Of a stretch of DNA of 64,000 nucleotides, positions 1 through 8,827 are shown one piece after another. The stretch's first letter is position 1, and each line of letters starts with the position of its first letter. The position numbers and the translations under genes are program-made. Source of the stretch: Knoellia sp031844405 (GTDB lineage: Bacteria; Actinomycetota; Actinomycetes; Actinomycetales; Dermatophilaceae); assembly GCA_031844405.1 (NCBI GenBank), contig JAUZVC010000003.1, positions 310,001-374,000 on the forward strand, given 5' to 3'. Under the pieces are notes generated by a model. That model was not told the origin of the DNA. It worked only from the letters and a program-made list of their open reading frames with translations, and searched no databases.

Positions 1-1
1 G

Positions 2-1369
2 GCGGGAGCCGGGTTCAGCCAGGTGCTGCCGATGGAGACGCTCAACCTCCACCTCACCGGCGACTTCCACGCGGTGACGGCGGCGCACAACCTCCTCGCC
101 GCGATGCTCGACAGCCACCTGCACCACGGCAACGAGCTCGACATCGACGTCCGCAGCATCTCGTGGCGCCGTGTCCTCGACGTCAACGACCGGGCCCTGC
201 GCGGCATCGTCGAGGGCCTCGGCGCACGGATCGACGGAGTGCCCCGGCAGTCCGGGTTCGACATCACGGCGGCGAGCGAGGTCATGGCGGTGCTCGCGCT
301 GTCGACCTCGCTCGCGGACCTTCGCGAGCGGCTCGGACGGATCGTCGTCGGCTTCACGACCGGCGGCCGTCCGGTGACCGCCGAGGACCTGCGTGCGGCC
401 GGCGCCATGGCCGTCATCCTCAAGGACGCCCTCATGCCCAACCTGCTCCAGACGACCGAGAACACTCCCGTCCTCGTCCACACCGGACCGTTCGGCAACA
501 TCGCGACGGGCAACTCGTCGGTCGTCGCCGACCGCATCGGCATCCACACGGGTGACTTCCTGCTCACCGAGGCCGGATTCGGGTCCGACATGGGCGCCGA
601 GCGCTTCGTCAACCTCAAGTGCCGGGTGTCGGGGCTCGCCCCGGACGCGGCCGTCCTCGTCGCGACCGTCCGCTCGCTCAAGGCGCACTCTGGCCGCTTC
701 GCGGTCGCAGCCGGCCGGCCGTTGCCCGCGGAGATGCTCGACGAGGATCCGGACGCGGTGCGGGCCGGGACTGCCAACCTGCGCCGCCACATCGAGATCG
801 TCCGGGGCTTCGGGATCCCACCCGTCGTCGCGGTCAACGCCTTCCCGACCGACCACGACTCCGAGCTCGCGGTCATCGCCGAGGCTGCCGAGCAGGAGGG
901 CGCACGGGTCGCGGTCTCGACGCATGTCCTCGACGGCGGCAAGGGCGCGACCGACCTCGCCGCCGTCGTCGTCAGCGCCTGCGACGACACGCACGCGCTG
1001 CGGCCCACCTACGACCTCGACGCCCCGCTGCGTCGCAAGATCGAGGCGGTGGCGACCGACGTCTACGGCGCCGAGGGCGTCGACCTGTCGGACGTCGCGG
1101 CGCGCGACCTCGCGCGGTTCGAGGTCCTCGGCTACGGCGCCTTCCCCGTCGTCATCGCCAAGACCCACTTGTCGATCTCGTCCGACCCCACGCTGCGCGG
1201 TGACCCGCGCGGGTGGCGGATGCCGGTGCGCGAGGTCCGCGTGGCCGCCGGGGCGGGCTACGTCTACGCCATCAGCGGCGAGATGCGCACGATGCCCGGC
1301 CTGCCCCGCCACCCCGCCGCCGCCTCGATCGACCTCGACCCCGACGGCAACGTCGTCGGTCTCTTCTGA
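2..1369 (+). CDS. fhs: Formate--tetrahydrofolate ligase, C-terminal part (5' end outside window)
   Basis: The enzyme joins formate to tetrahydrofolate using ATP, giving 10-formyl-THF for cytosolic one-carbon metabolism. The frame is open from base 2, so the gene starts upstream of the window; about 455 residues of a usual ~555 are visible. The opening residues GAGFSQVLPMETLNLHLTGD match the family's conserved block before the folate region, followed by a TGPFGNIATGNSS stretch and a conserved C-terminal half with GYVYAISGEMRTMPGLP. A SulP transporter gene starts 6 bases after the stop, so the two are probably cotranscribed. The identity is from family recognition and is secure; the missing N-terminus should hold the ATP P-loop. 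Confidence 0.95.
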   Translation, partial: AGAGFSQVLPMETLNLHLTGDFHAVTAAHNLLAAMLDSHLHHGNELDIDVRSISWRRVLDVNDRALRGIVEGLGARIDGVPRQSGFDITAASEVMAVLALSTSLADLRERLGRIVVGFTTGGRPVTAEDLRAAGAMAVILKDALMPNLLQTTENTPVLVHTGPFGNIATGNSSVVADRIGIHTGDFLLTEAGFGSDMGAERFVNLKCRVSGLAPDAAVLVATVRSLKAHSGRFAVAAGRPLPAEMLDEDPDAVRAGTANLRRHIEIVRGFGIPPVVAVNAFPTDHDSELAVIAEAAEQEGARVAVSTHVLDGGKGATDLAAVVVSACDDTHALRPTYDLDAPLRRKIEAVATDVYGAEGVDLSDVAARDLARFEVLGYGAFPVVIAKTHLSISSDPTLRGDPRGWRMPVREVRVAAGAGYVYAISGEMRTMPGLPRHPAAASIDLDPDGNVVGLF

Positions 1370-1375
1370 GCCGTC

Positions 1376-3049
1376 GTGCGCGCCACCGACGTCCTGGGCG
1401 ACCGTGCGCGTCTGCGCGGTGACGTCGTCGCCGGGGTCACCGTGGCGGCCTACCTCGTCCCGCAGGTCATGGCGTATGCCGGCGTCGCCGGTCTGCCGCC
1501 CGTCGCCGGTCTGTGGGCGGCCGGGACCGCGATCGTCGTGTATGCCGTCCTCGGCTCGTCCAGGCTGCTCTCGGTCGGGCCCGAGTCGACGACTGCGCTC
1601 ATGACCGCGGTGGCCCTCGGCGGTCTCGCCGGCGGCGACCCTGAGCGCTATGCCGCGCTGGCCGCGGGGCTGGCGGTCCTCGTCGGCGGCTTCTGCCTGC
1701 TCGCGTGGGCGCTGCGGCTCGGCTTCCTCGCGGAGCTGCTGTCGCGGCCGGTGCTCGTCGGCTACATGGCGGGGGTGGCGACCCTCATGGTGGTGAGCCA
1801 GCTGGGGAAGGTGACCGGTCTCGAGGTGACGGGCGGGAGCACGGTGGCGCAGGTGTCGTCGGTGGTCGAGCAGATCGGCGACGTCCACCGGCCCACCGTC
1901 CTCGTGGCCGCCTCGGTGCTGGCCTTCCTGCTCGTCGTCACGCGGTTCGCGCCCCGGCTCCCGGTGCCGCTGCTCGGCGTGCTCGCCTCCGCGGCCGCGG
2001 TGATGCTCCTGTCGCTCGACACCCGGGGGGTCGCGGTCGTCGGTCCGGTGCCGCGCGAGCTGCCCGTCCCGACGGTCCCCGATGTCGGTCTCGCCGATCT
2101 CAGGGCCATGCTGCCCGCGGCGCTGGGCATCGCGGTCGTGGCCTACACCGACAACATCCTCACCGGAAGGGCGTTCGAGCCGCGCCACGAGAACGGGCTC
2201 GACGCCAAGCAGGAGCTGCTCGCCCTCGGCGTCACGAACGTGGCGGTGGGCGCGACCCAGGGCTTCCCGGTGAGCAGCAGCGGCAGCCGGACCGCCATCG
2301 TGGACGCGAGCGGCGGTCGCAGCCAGGTGAACGCCCTCGTCGCGCTGGCCACCGTGGTCCTCGCCGTGCTCGTCGCCAACCCCGTCCTCGCTCGGTTCCC
2401 GACGGCGGCGCTCGGGGCGCTGGTGGTCTTCGCAGCCATCCGGCTCGTCGACGTCGCCGAGTTCCGGCGGATCTTCGCCTTCCGGCGCACCGAGGGCGTG
2501 CTCGCCGTCGGGACGACCGCGTCGGTGCTCGTGCTCGGCATCCTGCCCGGAGTGCTCGTGGCGATCGTCCTGTCCTTGCTCGACCTGCTGCACCGGGTGT
2601 CGCGCCCGCACGACGGCATCCTCGGCCATGTCCCCGGCGTCGCCGGGATGCACGACGTCGACGACTACCCCTCTGCCAGACCGGTTCCGGGGCTCGTCGT
2701 CTACCGCTACGACTCGCCGCTCTTCTTCGCCAACGCCCACGACTTCGTCACCCGCGCGCTCCGGGCCGTCGACGAGGCGCCGACCCCGGCGAGGTGGCTG
2801 CTGCTCAACATGGAGGCCAACGTCACCGTCGACCTCACCGCCTCGGACACCTTGGAGACGCTGCGCCGCGAGGTCGAGCGCCGCGGTGTCGTCCTCGCGC
2901 TGAGCCGGGTGAAGCAGGAGCTGCACGACGACCTGCGCCGTTCCGGCTTCGTCGACCGGGTGGGGGAGGACCGCATCTTCATGACCCTCCCGTATGCCGT
3001 GCAGGGCTACGCGGACTGGTCGGCGCGGGCGAACGGCTCGGCGTCCTGA
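1376..3049 (+). CDS. SulP/SLC26-family anion transporter with STAS domain
   Basis: A 557-residue inner-membrane protein with a SulP transporter core (hydrophobic helices over residues ~15-400, including the early AYLVPQVMAYAGVAGLPPV segment) followed by a cytoplasmic STAS domain (~430-545, starting near VVYRYDSPLFFANAHDF). The family moves sulfate, bicarbonate or other small anions, usually coupled to H+ or Na+. The substrate cannot be read from sequence; sulfate is attractive because sulfatase genes lie nearby, but that is inference. The GTG start lies 6 bases after fhs. The gene ends 9 bases from the convergent MgtE-like gene. Confidence 0.88.
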   Translation: MRATDVLGDRARLRGDVVAGVTVAAYLVPQVMAYAGVAGLPPVAGLWAAGTAIVVYAVLGSSRLLSVGPESTTALMTAVALGGLAGGDPERYAALAAGLAVLVGGFCLLAWALRLGFLAELLSRPVLVGYMAGVATLMVVSQLGKVTGLEVTGGSTVAQVSSVVEQIGDVHRPTVLVAASVLAFLLVVTRFAPRLPVPLLGVLASAAAVMLLSLDTRGVAVVGPVPRELPVPTVPDVGLADLRAMLPAALGIAVVAYTDNILTGRAFEPRHENGLDAKQELLALGVTNVAVGATQGFPVSSSGSRTAIVDASGGRSQVNALVALATVVLAVLVANPVLARFPTAALGALVVFAAIRLVDVAEFRRIFAFRRTEGVLAVGTTASVLVLGILPGVLVAIVLSLLDLLHRVSRPHDGILGHVPGVAGMHDVDDYPSARPVPGLVVYRYDSPLFFANAHDFVTRALRAVDEAPTPARWLLLNMEANVTVDLTASDTLETLRREVERRGVVLALSRVKQELHDDLRRSGFVDRVGEDRIFMTLPYAVQGYADWSARANGSAS

Positions 3050-3058
3050 GAACAAGGG

Positions 3059-4045
3059 TCAGCGGACGATCCACGTCGCCAGCTGGAAGTAGACCGCGAC
3101 GGTGATGATGTCCTGGACGACCGTCGCGAGTGGCCCCGAGCCGAACGCCGGGTCGGTGCCGAGCCGGTGGAAGACCCACGGCAGGGCCATGGCGACGACG
3201 GTGGCGATGACCGACGCGACGAGGATGGCCAGGGCGACGGTGACCGCCACACCGGAGTCGCGCCAGATGGCGGCCACGACCCCGAGCGCGATGACGCCGA
3301 GAAGGGCGCCGAGCAGGGCGCCGGTGAGGGCCTCCCGGCGCACGACCCGGCGGATGCCGACCCCGAGCGAGAGGCCGCGGATGACGAGGGCCTCGGTCTG
3401 CGTGCCGACGGCGTCGGCGAGGTAGACGACCCCGGGCAGGAACGAGGCGACGAGGACGTTGACGCGCAGGGTCTCCTCGAAGCCGCCCACGACACCGGCG
3501 GCGAGCAGGGCGCCCAGCAGTCCGACGACGAGCCACGGCAGGCGGTGGCGCAACCGCCGTGCGACCGGCTCGAGGCTCGTCGAGCGCGCGGCCGCGGCGG
3601 TGCCACCGAAACCACCGAGGCGGGCGAGGTCCTCGTCGTGCTCGGAGTGCACGAGGGCGAGCAGCGTCTGCGAGGGGATGAGCCCGAGGAACCGGCCCCG
3701 CTCGTCGACGACGGCCACCGTCGACCAGCCTGCCTCGACCGCCTGCCACGCGGCGGGCTCACGGTCGGTCGTCGGTGACACGGTCGGGGGGTTCGCCTCC
3801 ATGACGTCGGCGACCACGGACGAGGGGCCGGCCGCGACGAGGGCGCCGGTGCTCGCGACTCCGACGAGGCGCTCGGCGTCGAAGACGGCGACGTACTCGG
3901 CACGTGCCACCGGGTCGCCCCGGAGCCGGGCGAGCAGGTCGTCGACCCGCTCGCCCGGCGTCGTGCGCGGCACGGCGAGCGTCGCGTGGCGCAGCGCCGG
4001 CCGGGCTGGGTGCGTCCTCCGCCGCGAGGACGCGGTCCGGTCCAC
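3059..4045 (-). CDS. MgtE-like divalent cation transporter, short form (CBS pair plus membrane domain)
   Basis: About 328 residues. A CBS-domain pair lies at residues ~30-145 (FLGLIPSQTLLALVHSEHDE near the end of it), then a five-helix membrane domain carrying the MgtE signature VVYLADAVGTQTEALVIRGL. The family imports Mg2+ and gates on cytoplasmic Mg2+ through the CBS domains. Full MgtE is ~450 residues with an extra N-terminal helical domain; that domain is absent here. The start is uncertain: the GTG at 4045 is 35 bases after the alcohol dehydrogenase stop, has no clear ribosome site, and the same frame stays open further upstream through the dehydrogenase gene. Probably cotranscribed with the dehydrogenase. 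Confidence 0.8.
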   Translation of the reverse strand: MDRTASSRRRTHPARPALRHATLAVPRTTPGERVDDLLARLRGDPVARAEYVAVFDAERLVGVASTGALVAAGPSSVVADVMEANPPTVSPTTDREPAAWQAVEAGWSTVAVVDERGRFLGLIPSQTLLALVHSEHDEDLARLGGFGGTAAAARSTSLEPVARRLRHRLPWLVVGLLGALLAAGVVGGFEETLRVNVLVASFLPGVVYLADAVGTQTEALVIRGLSLGVGIRRVVRREALTGALLGALLGVIALGVVAAIWRDSGVAVTVALAILVASVIATVVAMALPWVFHRLGTDPAFGSGPLATVVQDIITVAVYFQLATWIVR

Positions 4046-4080
4046 CTGTCGGAACCCGTCGGTCGTGGTCCGTACCCCGG

Positions 4081-5121
4081 TCAGTGGGTGAGGACGACCT
4101 TGAGGGCCCGGGTGTCGGCCGCCGCGGAGAAGACCTCGTAGGCCTTCTCGAACTCGTCCATCGTGAAGCGGTGGGTGACGAACCGCGCGAGGTCGACCTG
4201 GTGGCCGGCGACGAGCCGGAGGAGCGTCGGCGTGGAGAAGGTGTCCACCAGACCGGTCGTGATCGTCACGTCCTTGATCCAGAGGTCCTCGAGGTGGAGC
4301 ACCGCGGGGGAGCCGTGGACACCGACGTTGGCGACCGTGCCGCCCGGCCGGACGAGGGCGCAGCACTGCTCGAAGGACTCCGGGACGCCGACCGCCTCGA
4401 CGGCGGTGTCGGCGCCGAGGCCGTCGGTCAGCGACCGGACGACCTCCAGCGCGTCCTCGCGCGAGGGGTTGACCGTGACGTCGGCCCCGAACTGCTTGGC
4501 GGCCTCCAACCGGGAGTCGGCGAGGTCGACGGCGACGATGTGCGCCGGGCTGAAGAGCCGTGCGCCCATGATGACCGACAGCCCGATCGGCCCGGCGCCG
4601 ACGACGACGACGGTGTCGCCGGGGGAGACGCGGCCGTTGAGGACGCCGACCTCGTAGCCGGTCGGACCGATGTCCGCGAGCATGAGGACCTCCTCGTCGC
4701 TCACGCCGTCGGGGATCGGATGGGTCGAGGTGTCGGCGAAGGGCACGCGCACCAGCTCGGCCTGGGTGCCGTCCACGAGGTGGCCGAGGATCCAGCCGCC
4801 ACCGCCGAGGCACTGCCCGTAGCGGCCCTCGCGGCAGAAGCGGCACGACCCGCAGGACGAGATGCACGAGACGAGCACGCGGTCGCCGGGCCTCACCCGG
4901 GTCACGGCGGACCCGACCTCGAGGACCGTTCCCACGGCCTCGTGGCCGAGGATGCGACCGTCGGTGACGGCGGGCACGTCACCCTTGAGGATGTGCAGGT
5001 CGGTGCCGCAGATGGTCACGGCGTCGACCCTGACGACGGCGTCGGTGTCGTCGGTGATCGTGGGGTCCGGGACGTCCTCCCAAGCCTTCTGTCCGGGGCC
5101 GTGGTAGACGAGTGCCTTCAT
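4081..5121 (-). CDS. Zinc-dependent medium-chain alcohol dehydrogenase
   Basis: A 346-residue MDR-family NAD(P)-dependent dehydrogenase acting on an alcohol or polyol. It has the catalytic zinc site CGTDLHILKGD...GHE, the four-cysteine structural zinc loop (CISSCGSCRFCREGRYGQC) and a Rossmann motif VVVVGAGPIGLS. The ATG at 5121 is preceded by an AGGAG ribosome site (ggaaggagctcgacc), which favours it over the longer frame starting further upstream. It is the first gene of a probable two-gene unit with the MgtE-like gene. Substrate unknown; many close family members are annotated as threonine/alcohol/butanediol-type dehydrogenases. Confidence 0.92.
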   Translation of the reverse strand: MKALVYHGPGQKAWEDVPDPTITDDTDAVVRVDAVTICGTDLHILKGDVPAVTDGRILGHEAVGTVLEVGSAVTRVRPGDRVLVSCISSCGSCRFCREGRYGQCLGGGGWILGHLVDGTQAELVRVPFADTSTHPIPDGVSDEEVLMLADIGPTGYEVGVLNGRVSPGDTVVVVGAGPIGLSVIMGARLFSPAHIVAVDLADSRLEAAKQFGADVTVNPSREDALEVVRSLTDGLGADTAVEAVGVPESFEQCCALVRPGGTVANVGVHGSPAVLHLEDLWIKDVTITTGLVDTFSTPTLLRLVAGHQVDLARFVTHRFTMDEFEKAYEVFSAAADTRALKVVLTH

Positions 5122-5137
5122 GGTCGAGCTCCTTCCG

Positions 5138-5164
5138 GGGGGTGCGGCAGGGTGCCGCACCCCC
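5138..5164 (-). terminator. GC-rich hairpin between GH43 and alcohol dehydrogenase genes
   Basis: A perfect 12-bp stem (5138-5149 with 5153-5164) closed by a 3-base loop lies after the GH43-like gene and just before the dehydrogenase ribosome site. It probably ends GH43 transcription, though there is no T tract, so it could instead act as a 5' leader hairpin of the dehydrogenase mRNA. Confidence 0.55.
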
Positions 5165-5222
5165 AGTCCACGGAGTCGTCGACCGGCCCGGCAGGGCCGG
5201 AGGTCCCGGTCCCGCGGGTGGC

Positions 5223-6293
5223 TCAGCGAGCGGAGGCCGGCGGCCCAGCCGCAGGGAGGAAGGTCGAGACCTTGGGAGTCGCACCGTCGTCACCCCAGGT
5301 GAGCGCGGCGGCATACATGACCCTCCGCTTGCCCGGGTCGGTGACCAGGCCCTCGTAGGGGCAGGGCTCGTCGGTCGGGCCGCAGACCCAGCCGTGCAGC
5401 ACCATGCGGCTCGGGATGTCCTCACCGACGACGAGGTCGGCGCCGCCTGGCCCGCAGATCCCGGTGCTCGCCTGGTCGAGGAGCACATGCTCCTCCTTTT
5501 CGGTCCACGACCACTTGTCGTCGGAGCGCAGCCAGACCGTGCTGTAGCGACACTGGTCGTACCAGTTGGCGGCGGCGAAGAGGACGTAGTGGTCGCCGCG
5601 CTGGACCATGACGGGGTTCTCGATGCTGTCCGAGTGGCGCAGCAGCTCACGGCTCGGGGGCCCGCTCACGTGGAGGCCGTCCGCGGTGAGACCCACCATC
5701 CGGAGGGTGCCCGGCGTCTTCTGCGTCTTGTAGAGGAGGTAGCGGCTGCCGTCCGAGGCCTGGAAGGGCGAGGGGTCGATGACACCCGAGGTCTGGTCAG
5801 GCCGGTCGACGACCGGGTCCTCGCCTCCGAGGATGGGGCAGATGAGGGGAGTGGCGGCCGGCTCGTAGGGACCGGCGACGTTCTCCGAGATCGCGGTGCC
5901 GATGCACCGCTGACCCGCGAACCCCTTGGCCCTGGCGGAGTAGTAGAGGACCCACCCCGCCGACGTCCTCACGGCGTCGGGTGCCCACACGGCGCCGGTG
6001 CCGTTGGCCCAGGCGCCCCAGCGGGCCAGGGCGTCGGGCAGCGACGTCCACGGGCCCTGGACGTTGTCGGCGCTGGCCACGCTGCCGAGCCCACCCGTCG
6101 AGAACGTGTAGTACCTCCCGTCGCTCTCGACGAGTCCCGGGTCGGCGGCGGCGTCGCGGCCGGGGGAGTAGACGGGCTCCGGTGCGGGTCGCGCACTCGC
6201 CGTGGCCAGACCCGCGGCCGGGACCGACCCGGTGAGGACCAGTGCCGCAGCGACGACGAGTCCTCTCAGTGCCCTGTTGTGCCTTGCCCCCAT
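5223..6293 (-). CDS. Secreted GH43-like beta-propeller glycoside hydrolase
   Basis: 356 residues with an N-terminal signal peptide (charged start, hydrophobic GLVVAAALVLTGSVPAAGLA, cleavage near residue 35), so exported. The mature part matches five-bladed GH43-type arabinanase/xylosidase folds: the acidic DPGLVESDGRYYTFST near residue 51 fits the general base, AVWAPDAV and GVIDPSPF are family blocks, and SIENPVM supplies the likely acid glutamate. The start at 6293 follows a GGAGGG ribosome site; an ATG four codons upstream lacks one. An AT-rich inverted repeat sits just upstream. The exact sugar linkage is unknown; GH117-like relatives are an alternative. Confidence 0.8.
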   Translation of the reverse strand: MGARHNRALRGLVVAAALVLTGSVPAAGLATASARPAPEPVYSPGRDAAADPGLVESDGRYYTFSTGGLGSVASADNVQGPWTSLPDALARWGAWANGTGAVWAPDAVRTSAGWVLYYSARAKGFAGQRCIGTAISENVAGPYEPAATPLICPILGGEDPVVDRPDQTSGVIDPSPFQASDGSRYLLYKTQKTPGTLRMVGLTADGLHVSGPPSRELLRHSDSIENPVMVQRGDHYVLFAAANWYDQCRYSTVWLRSDDKWSWTEKEEHVLLDQASTGICGPGGADLVVGEDIPSRMVLHGWVCGPTDEPCPYEGLVTDPGKRRVMYAAALTWGDDGATPKVSTFLPAAGPPASAR

Positions 6294-6313
6294 GACGCCC
6301 TCCATCTGACTTG

Positions 6314-6336
6314 GTTAGTTTTGAGACGAAACTAAC
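6314..6336. promoter_or_regulatory. Inverted-repeat operator upstream of GH43 gene
   Basis: GTTAGTTT, 7-base spacer, AAACTAAC: a perfect 8-bp inverted repeat that is strikingly AT-rich for this genome and lies 21 bases before the GH43 start. The half site resembles the TTAGTTT half of XylR-type ROK operators known from Bacillus. The ROK regulator encoded at 8805-10013 is the natural candidate; this pairing is inference. Confidence 0.65.
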
Positions 6337-6376
6337 GTAGCGGGCCGGAGGCAGGTCTGTCCCGCCGAGACGCGGG

Positions 6377-7162
6377 TCAGTTCTGGGCGAGCACCAGCTC
6401 GCCGACCTCGCCCTCGAGGACCAGCCGTGCCATGGGTCGAAGGCGGGAGTCGGTGACGAGCACGTCGACCTCGCGCAGGGCCGCGACCGAGTGCAGGCTC
6501 ACCGTCTGCCAGCGGCTCGACTCGACGGCGCACAGCACCCGCTCGCCCACGGACATGAGGGCCCTCTCGGCCTCGGCCTCGGCGCGGCTGGGCGCCGTGA
6601 CGCCTGCTTGCTCGTCGGCACCGCGCGCGCCGAGGATCGACCAGGCGGCCTCGATCCCGACGAGGCTCGCCGCGAGGACGGGTCCGACGAGGGATCCGCC
6701 GCGGGTGCGGCGACCACCCGTGAGCACCACTGTGACGTGGTCGCCCCCCGAGGCCTGGAGCGCCTCGGCCGCGGGCAACGAGTTCGTGACGACGGTGAGC
6801 CGCTCCATGGTCGCCAGGGCCATGGCGACGTCGACGGCCATCGGCCCGCCGGTGAGCGCCACCGTGGAGCCCGGCTCGACCCGAGCCGCGACCTCGGCGC
6901 CGATGGCGGCGCGGGCGTCGGCCTCCGGTCCTCGCGCCGGACCGTCCGGCAGGCGAGGGGAGGTGGCGTGCGGCAAGCCGACGTCCACGCTCGTTGCGCC
7001 GCCGTGCACCCGCGCGACAAGGCCCTGCTCGGCCAGTGTCGCGATGTCGCGCCGGACGGTCATGTCCGAGACGGCGAGCTCCTCGACGAGGTCGGACACG
7101 CGCACGCTGCCGGCGTGACGGACCCGGCGGAGGATGCGCTCCTGGCGCTCGGTGGCGAACAC
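6377..7162 (-). CDS. DeoR-family transcriptional repressor
   Basis: 261 residues. An N-terminal winged helix-turn-helix (residues ~3-55, with SDLVEELAVSDMTVRRDIAT as the recognition region) is followed by the DeoR sugar-sensor fold that binds phosphorylated sugars (~75-250). The GTG at 7162 gives the typical start (FATERQERIL); the frame remains open upstream but has no better signal. Transcribed divergently from the sulfatase gene; the 156-base gap holds a weak inverted repeat GTTC-N7-GAAC at 7214-7228 that could be its site. Likely represses sugar genes of this locus. Confidence 0.88.
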   Translation of the reverse strand: MFATERQERILRRVRHAGSVRVSDLVEELAVSDMTVRRDIATLAEQGLVARVHGGATSVDVGLPHATSPRLPDGPARGPEADARAAIGAEVAARVEPGSTVALTGGPMAVDVAMALATMERLTVVTNSLPAAEALQASGGDHVTVVLTGGRRTRGGSLVGPVLAASLVGIEAAWSILGARGADEQAGVTAPSRAEAEAERALMSVGERVLCAVESSRWQTVSLHSVAALREVDVLVTDSRLRPMARLVLEGEVGELVLAQN

Positions 7163-7318
7163 CGCCCCAGCGTGTCGGCCGGTCGGGTGGCTGTCAACAC
7201 GGGCAACCCGTAAGTTCACGTCAGGAACTATCTCTCCACCCGGGGTGGACGTCGAGACCCACCGACGACCAGACCGACCACGACGAGACCGACCAAGACG
7301 AGACCGGAGACGCAGGAC

Positions 7319-8827
7319 GTGGACCGACAGCCCAACATCGTTCTCCTCATGACCGACCAGCACCGCGCGGACCTCACCGCAGGGTCGGGCTTCGTCCTCG
7401 ACACCATGCCGTGCATCGACGCGGTCGCGGCCGGGGGAGTGCGCTTCCCCAAGGCCTACACGACGGCGCCCGCCTGCGTCCCGGCGAGGACGAGCCTGCT
7501 CACCGGTCGTTACCCGAGCGCGCACCGGGTCCGGCAGAACTGGACCGGCGATCACGTCGCACGCGGCGACGACCTCCTCGACGTGCTCCGCGCGGCCGGC
7601 TACTCGCTCCACTTCACGGGCAAGCCGCACATGTACCGCGGGGCCGACGACTTCGACACGTGGTGCGGCCCCTTCATGCACACCTCCGCGCCGCCCGGCA
7701 CGCGCGAGGACGAGGAGTTCGGCCGTTGGCTCGTCGGCCTCGACCACGGGCCGAGTGCCGAGCCGACGCCCTTCCCCGTCGAGCGGCAGTACGCGTCGCG
7801 GATCGTCGACGGCGCGATCTCGGCGCTGGAGTCCCGCGACGCCGATCGGCCCTTCTTCAGCTGGCTCTCGTTCCCGGAGCCGCACAACCCCTACCAGGCT
7901 CCCGAGCCCTACTTCTCGATGTTCGACCCCGACGAGCTCCCGGACCGGGGCGCCGGACCGGAGGGCGCCCGAGGCAAGGGCGATGCGTGGCGGTGGCTCC
8001 AGGACGTCGTCGAGGCGAAGCGACCGGGCCACGACGAGGCGTGGCGGCGCTACCGGGCGACCTACTGCGGGATGCTCCGGATGGTCGACGACCAGGTGCG
8101 CCGCTACCTCGACCACCTCGACGGTGCGGGGCTGCTCGAGGACACGGTCGTCGTCTTCGTCAGCGACCACGGCGACTACGTCGGCGACTACGGCCTCCAG
8201 CGCAAGGGGGCCGGCATGCCCGAGGTCCTCATGCGGGTCCCCTTCGTCGTCCGCGGTCCGGGCGTGCGCCCACGAGTCGACGAGGACGCCCATGTCAGCC
8301 TCGCGGACCTGCTCCCGACGGTCTGCGACCTCGTCGGCCAGCCGATCCCCCTCGGTGTGCAGGGTCGGAGCCTCTGGCCTCTCCTCACCGGAGAGGGGTT
8401 CTCCGAGGCGGACTTCTCGAGTGCCTACGCCGAGAGGGGCTTCGGTGGCCTTCCGTATGCCGTCTCCGACCGTCCGCCGTTGCACTTCGCCTACGAAGGC
8501 ACGACCTACGACGAGCTCAACACGGTGACGCAGAGCGGGTCGAGCGCCATGTTGCGGCGTGGCCGGTGGAAGCTCGTCTACGACGTCACCGGCACCGGCG
8601 AGCTCCACGACCTCGAGTCGGACCCGATGGAGCTCACCGACCTCTGGGACGACCCCGCGTGCACGCAGGTGCGCGCCGAGATGGTCGAGACGCTGCTGTG
8701 GTGGAGGCTGCGGGTGTCGGACGACCTCCCGCAGGGTCGCTACACGACCCGACAGGCGCCCCACGGGTGGGTGCGGGCCGCCACCGGGCGGGGCGCCGAG
8801 GAGGTCAGCTCCGCCCGAATCCGGTGA
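7319..8827 (+). CDS. Type I (cysteine) sulfatase
   Basis: 502 residues with no signal peptide, so probably cytoplasmic. It hydrolyses a sulfate ester, most likely on a sugar. Metal ligands sit in NIVLLMTDQHR (residues 7-16); the nucleophile is Cys53 in C-V-P-A-R followed by TSLLTGRYP, the sequence that formylglycine-generating enzyme oxidises. The more usual motif is C-x-P-S-R; the alanine at the fourth place is a known variant. A second metal block SDHGDYVGDYGLQRKG is present mid-protein. GTG start with upstream ggag. Its 3' end overlaps the convergent ROK gene by 23 bases. Confidence 0.93.
   Translation: MDRQPNIVLLMTDQHRADLTAGSGFVLDTMPCIDAVAAGGVRFPKAYTTAPACVPARTSLLTGRYPSAHRVRQNWTGDHVARGDDLLDVLRAAGYSLHFTGKPHMYRGADDFDTWCGPFMHTSAPPGTREDEEFGRWLVGLDHGPSAEPTPFPVERQYASRIVDGAISALESRDADRPFFSWLSFPEPHNPYQAPEPYFSMFDPDELPDRGAGPEGARGKGDAWRWLQDVVEAKRPGHDEAWRRYRATYCGMLRMVDDQVRRYLDHLDGAGLLEDTVVVFVSDHGDYVGDYGLQRKGAGMPEVLMRVPFVVRGPGVRPRVDEDAHVSLADLLPTVCDLVGQPIPLGVQGRSLWPLLTGEGFSEADFSSAYAERGFGGLPYAVSDRPPLHFAYEGTTYDELNTVTQSGSSAMLRRGRWKLVYDVTGTGELHDLESDPMELTDLWDDPACTQVRAEMVETLLWWRLRVSDDLPQGRYTTRQAPHGWVRAATGRGAEEVSSARIR

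Noticed and set aside
7214..7228. GTTC-N7-GAAC as a firm DeoR operator
   Set aside because: Arms of four bases are short enough to occur by chance; kept only as a remark.
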